A DNA stretch of 64,000 bases from a virus, in IMG/VR virus record IMGVR_UViG_3300027963_000035, positions 124,001 through 188,000 of that record. The stretch is one strand, 5' to 3'. Every line of letters starts with the position of its first letter. The first letter of the stretch is position 1. Made by a program: the position numbers and the translations under genes. Below are positions 63,253 to 64,000 of this stretch, piece by piece. The notes under the pieces were generated by a model. It was not told the DNA's origin, did no database searches, and saw only the letters and a list, made by a program, of their open reading frames with translations.

Positions 63253-64000
63253 TTACTGTAAGTCATTGTATCGAATAACATCACCAAAAGGAGGCTTAAC
63301 ATCACTGGTCAATACCCACAATGTATTGAACTTTTTAGGATCTTCTCCAAATTCCCCATAACCATCTGTGAAAAATACACAATAATCAGGGCGAATCTTT
63401 TTGTCAACAAGATGCTTGAACACCGGAACGAAATCAGTCCCGCCACCACCCTGCAAACAAGGCAGGGGTTGATTGCTATTAATCCAACGACCAGTGTAAA
63501 CATCTGCATCGCAGTCCATAAAGTAAATATTAGCATTCAATTGCTTTCGGATACCATCAAGTTCCGAAATAGCATTTTTGAGATCTTCTTCACTCATGCT
63601 GCCACTTGTATCAATGGCGTATGCAATCTTAGGCTGATTAGGCCCGTGATAACTCGGGAACACGAAATCACGATCAAGGAATCGCTTGTTAGGCATACTC
63701 CAATTAGTATCGGCCTTGGCAAGACGGTCAGTTCCAAACCTGAGTTTCTCACGCAACTTACTAAGCCAATCAATCTTGGGACGAAGATGACTGACAATCA
63801 TACGCTCCATACCAGCAGGAAGCAAACCCTGACTCTTACTGATGTTGAAGGCGTCCGAAACTGCTCGACGTACATAGTCTTTCATTTCACGACTAATTTG
63901 TTCCTTATTCTTACCGTTCTTCTTAGGAAGAGGAACTCGTCGCTCACGAATATCTACATACTTCTTGCCATCACCATCACCATCTTGATTATCTTCGCCT
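63253..64000 (-). CDS. VWA-like domain protein (DUF2201 type), 5' end outside window
   Basis: The last 248 codons are visible; the frame is open to the window edge. An acidic Asp/Gly-rich linker (about the first 10 codons) leads to a helical part and then the VWA-like core: IAYAIDTSGSMSEEDL (MIDAS-type DxSGS), IYFMDCDADV, GGGGTDFVPVF (Thr-Asp of the metal site) and YCVFFTDGYGEFG. The family usually has an N-terminal zincin-like part and a MoxR-type ATPase partner, both of which would lie beyond the edge. Confidence 0.8.
   Translation of the reverse strand, partial: GEDNQDGDGDGKKYVDIRERRVPLPKKNGKNKEQISREMKDYVRRAVSDAFNISKSQGLLPAGMERMIVSHLRPKIDWLSKLREKLRFGTDRLAKADTNWSMPNKRFLDRDFVFPSYHGPNQPKIAYAIDTSGSMSEEDLKNAISELDGIRKQLNANIYFMDCDADVYTGRWINSNQPLPCLQGGGGTDFVPVFKHLVDKKIRPDYCVFFTDGYGEFGEDPKKFNTLWVLTSDVKPPFGDVIRYNDLQ

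Noticed and set aside
1-64000. Integrase, insertion sequence, terminase, polymerase or replication origin
   Set aside because: No signature of any of these was seen on either strand.

Overview
The window is a 64 kb piece of a large, AT-rich tailed-phage genome. It holds very dense small genes on both strands, fibre-like adhesins with Thr-rich linkers, free-standing HNH endonucleases, a scattered tRNA set without encoded CCA, a CCA-adding enzyme, and no ribosomal or core host genes. No terminase, portal, major capsid or polymerase gene is visible, so the assignment to a phage rests on gene style and families. Two small proteins carry host-like signatures that point, as inference only, to a Planctomycetota host: a type IV pilin-like protein with the LLVPAIQ motif after the FTLVE helix, and a secreted-type protein starting with FEKLENKITLSS, which resembles the planctomycete LEPR-XLL start.

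Layout. 0-16 kb: end of a CCA-adding enzyme gene, virion and receptor-binding genes (LamG-like protein; two giant delta-60 beta-propeller adhesins that share a core but differ at both ends), two nucleotidyltransferase-fold genes, a PaaK-like adenylate-forming enzyme, a DUF2459 protein and a GT61 glycosyltransferase. 16-20.7 kb: small membrane proteins, a 2H phosphoesterase, several proteins sharing a short N-terminal tag, an HNH gene, tRNA-Thr, and a tRNA-Gln(UUG) gene interrupted after position 34 by a compact group I intron of about 202 nt. 20.7-39 kb: a leftward block of some fifty mostly tiny genes. Nearly every transcription unit is preceded by the same short motif (TGGTACGGT in the sense of transcription). 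Five of six paralogous helix-turn-helix genes lie in this block, as do tRNA-Leu-like, tRNA-Glu and tRNA-Lys and two more HNH genes. 39-46 kb: DUF2294 protein, glycosyltransferases, a methyltransferase, and a scrambled patch with a frameshifted gene and a duplicated promoter. 46-53 kb: a leftward run of overlapping small genes with Shine-Dalgarno sites, including the pilin-like protein and a metallophosphoesterase. 53-62 kb: GT17, GT2 and other glycosyltransferases, a sulfotransferase, a methyltransferase, helical-repeat proteins and a tagged P-loop kinase. 62-64 kb: the regulated block resumes and ends in a partial VWA-domain protein.

Expression appears to use three start architectures. (i) Structural genes have a TATA-like box, a short 5' hairpin, then a strong Shine-Dalgarno. 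(ii) Many single genes have a TATAAT/TATATA box only 3-7 nt before ATG, which implies leaderless mRNA. (iii) The 22-39 kb block uses the TGGTACGGT motif, which fits the pattern TGnTAnnnT of an extended -10 element. Strong hairpins close many units.

A recurrent N-terminal tag (consensus MKTFxxWLxE) starts at least nine unrelated proteins, including the CCA-adding enzyme and the P-loop kinase. By analogy with T4 internal proteins it may be a capsid-targeting signal. The glycosyltransferases, sulfotransferase and methyltransferases could decorate the Thr-rich fibre linkers or the host surface; this is inference.
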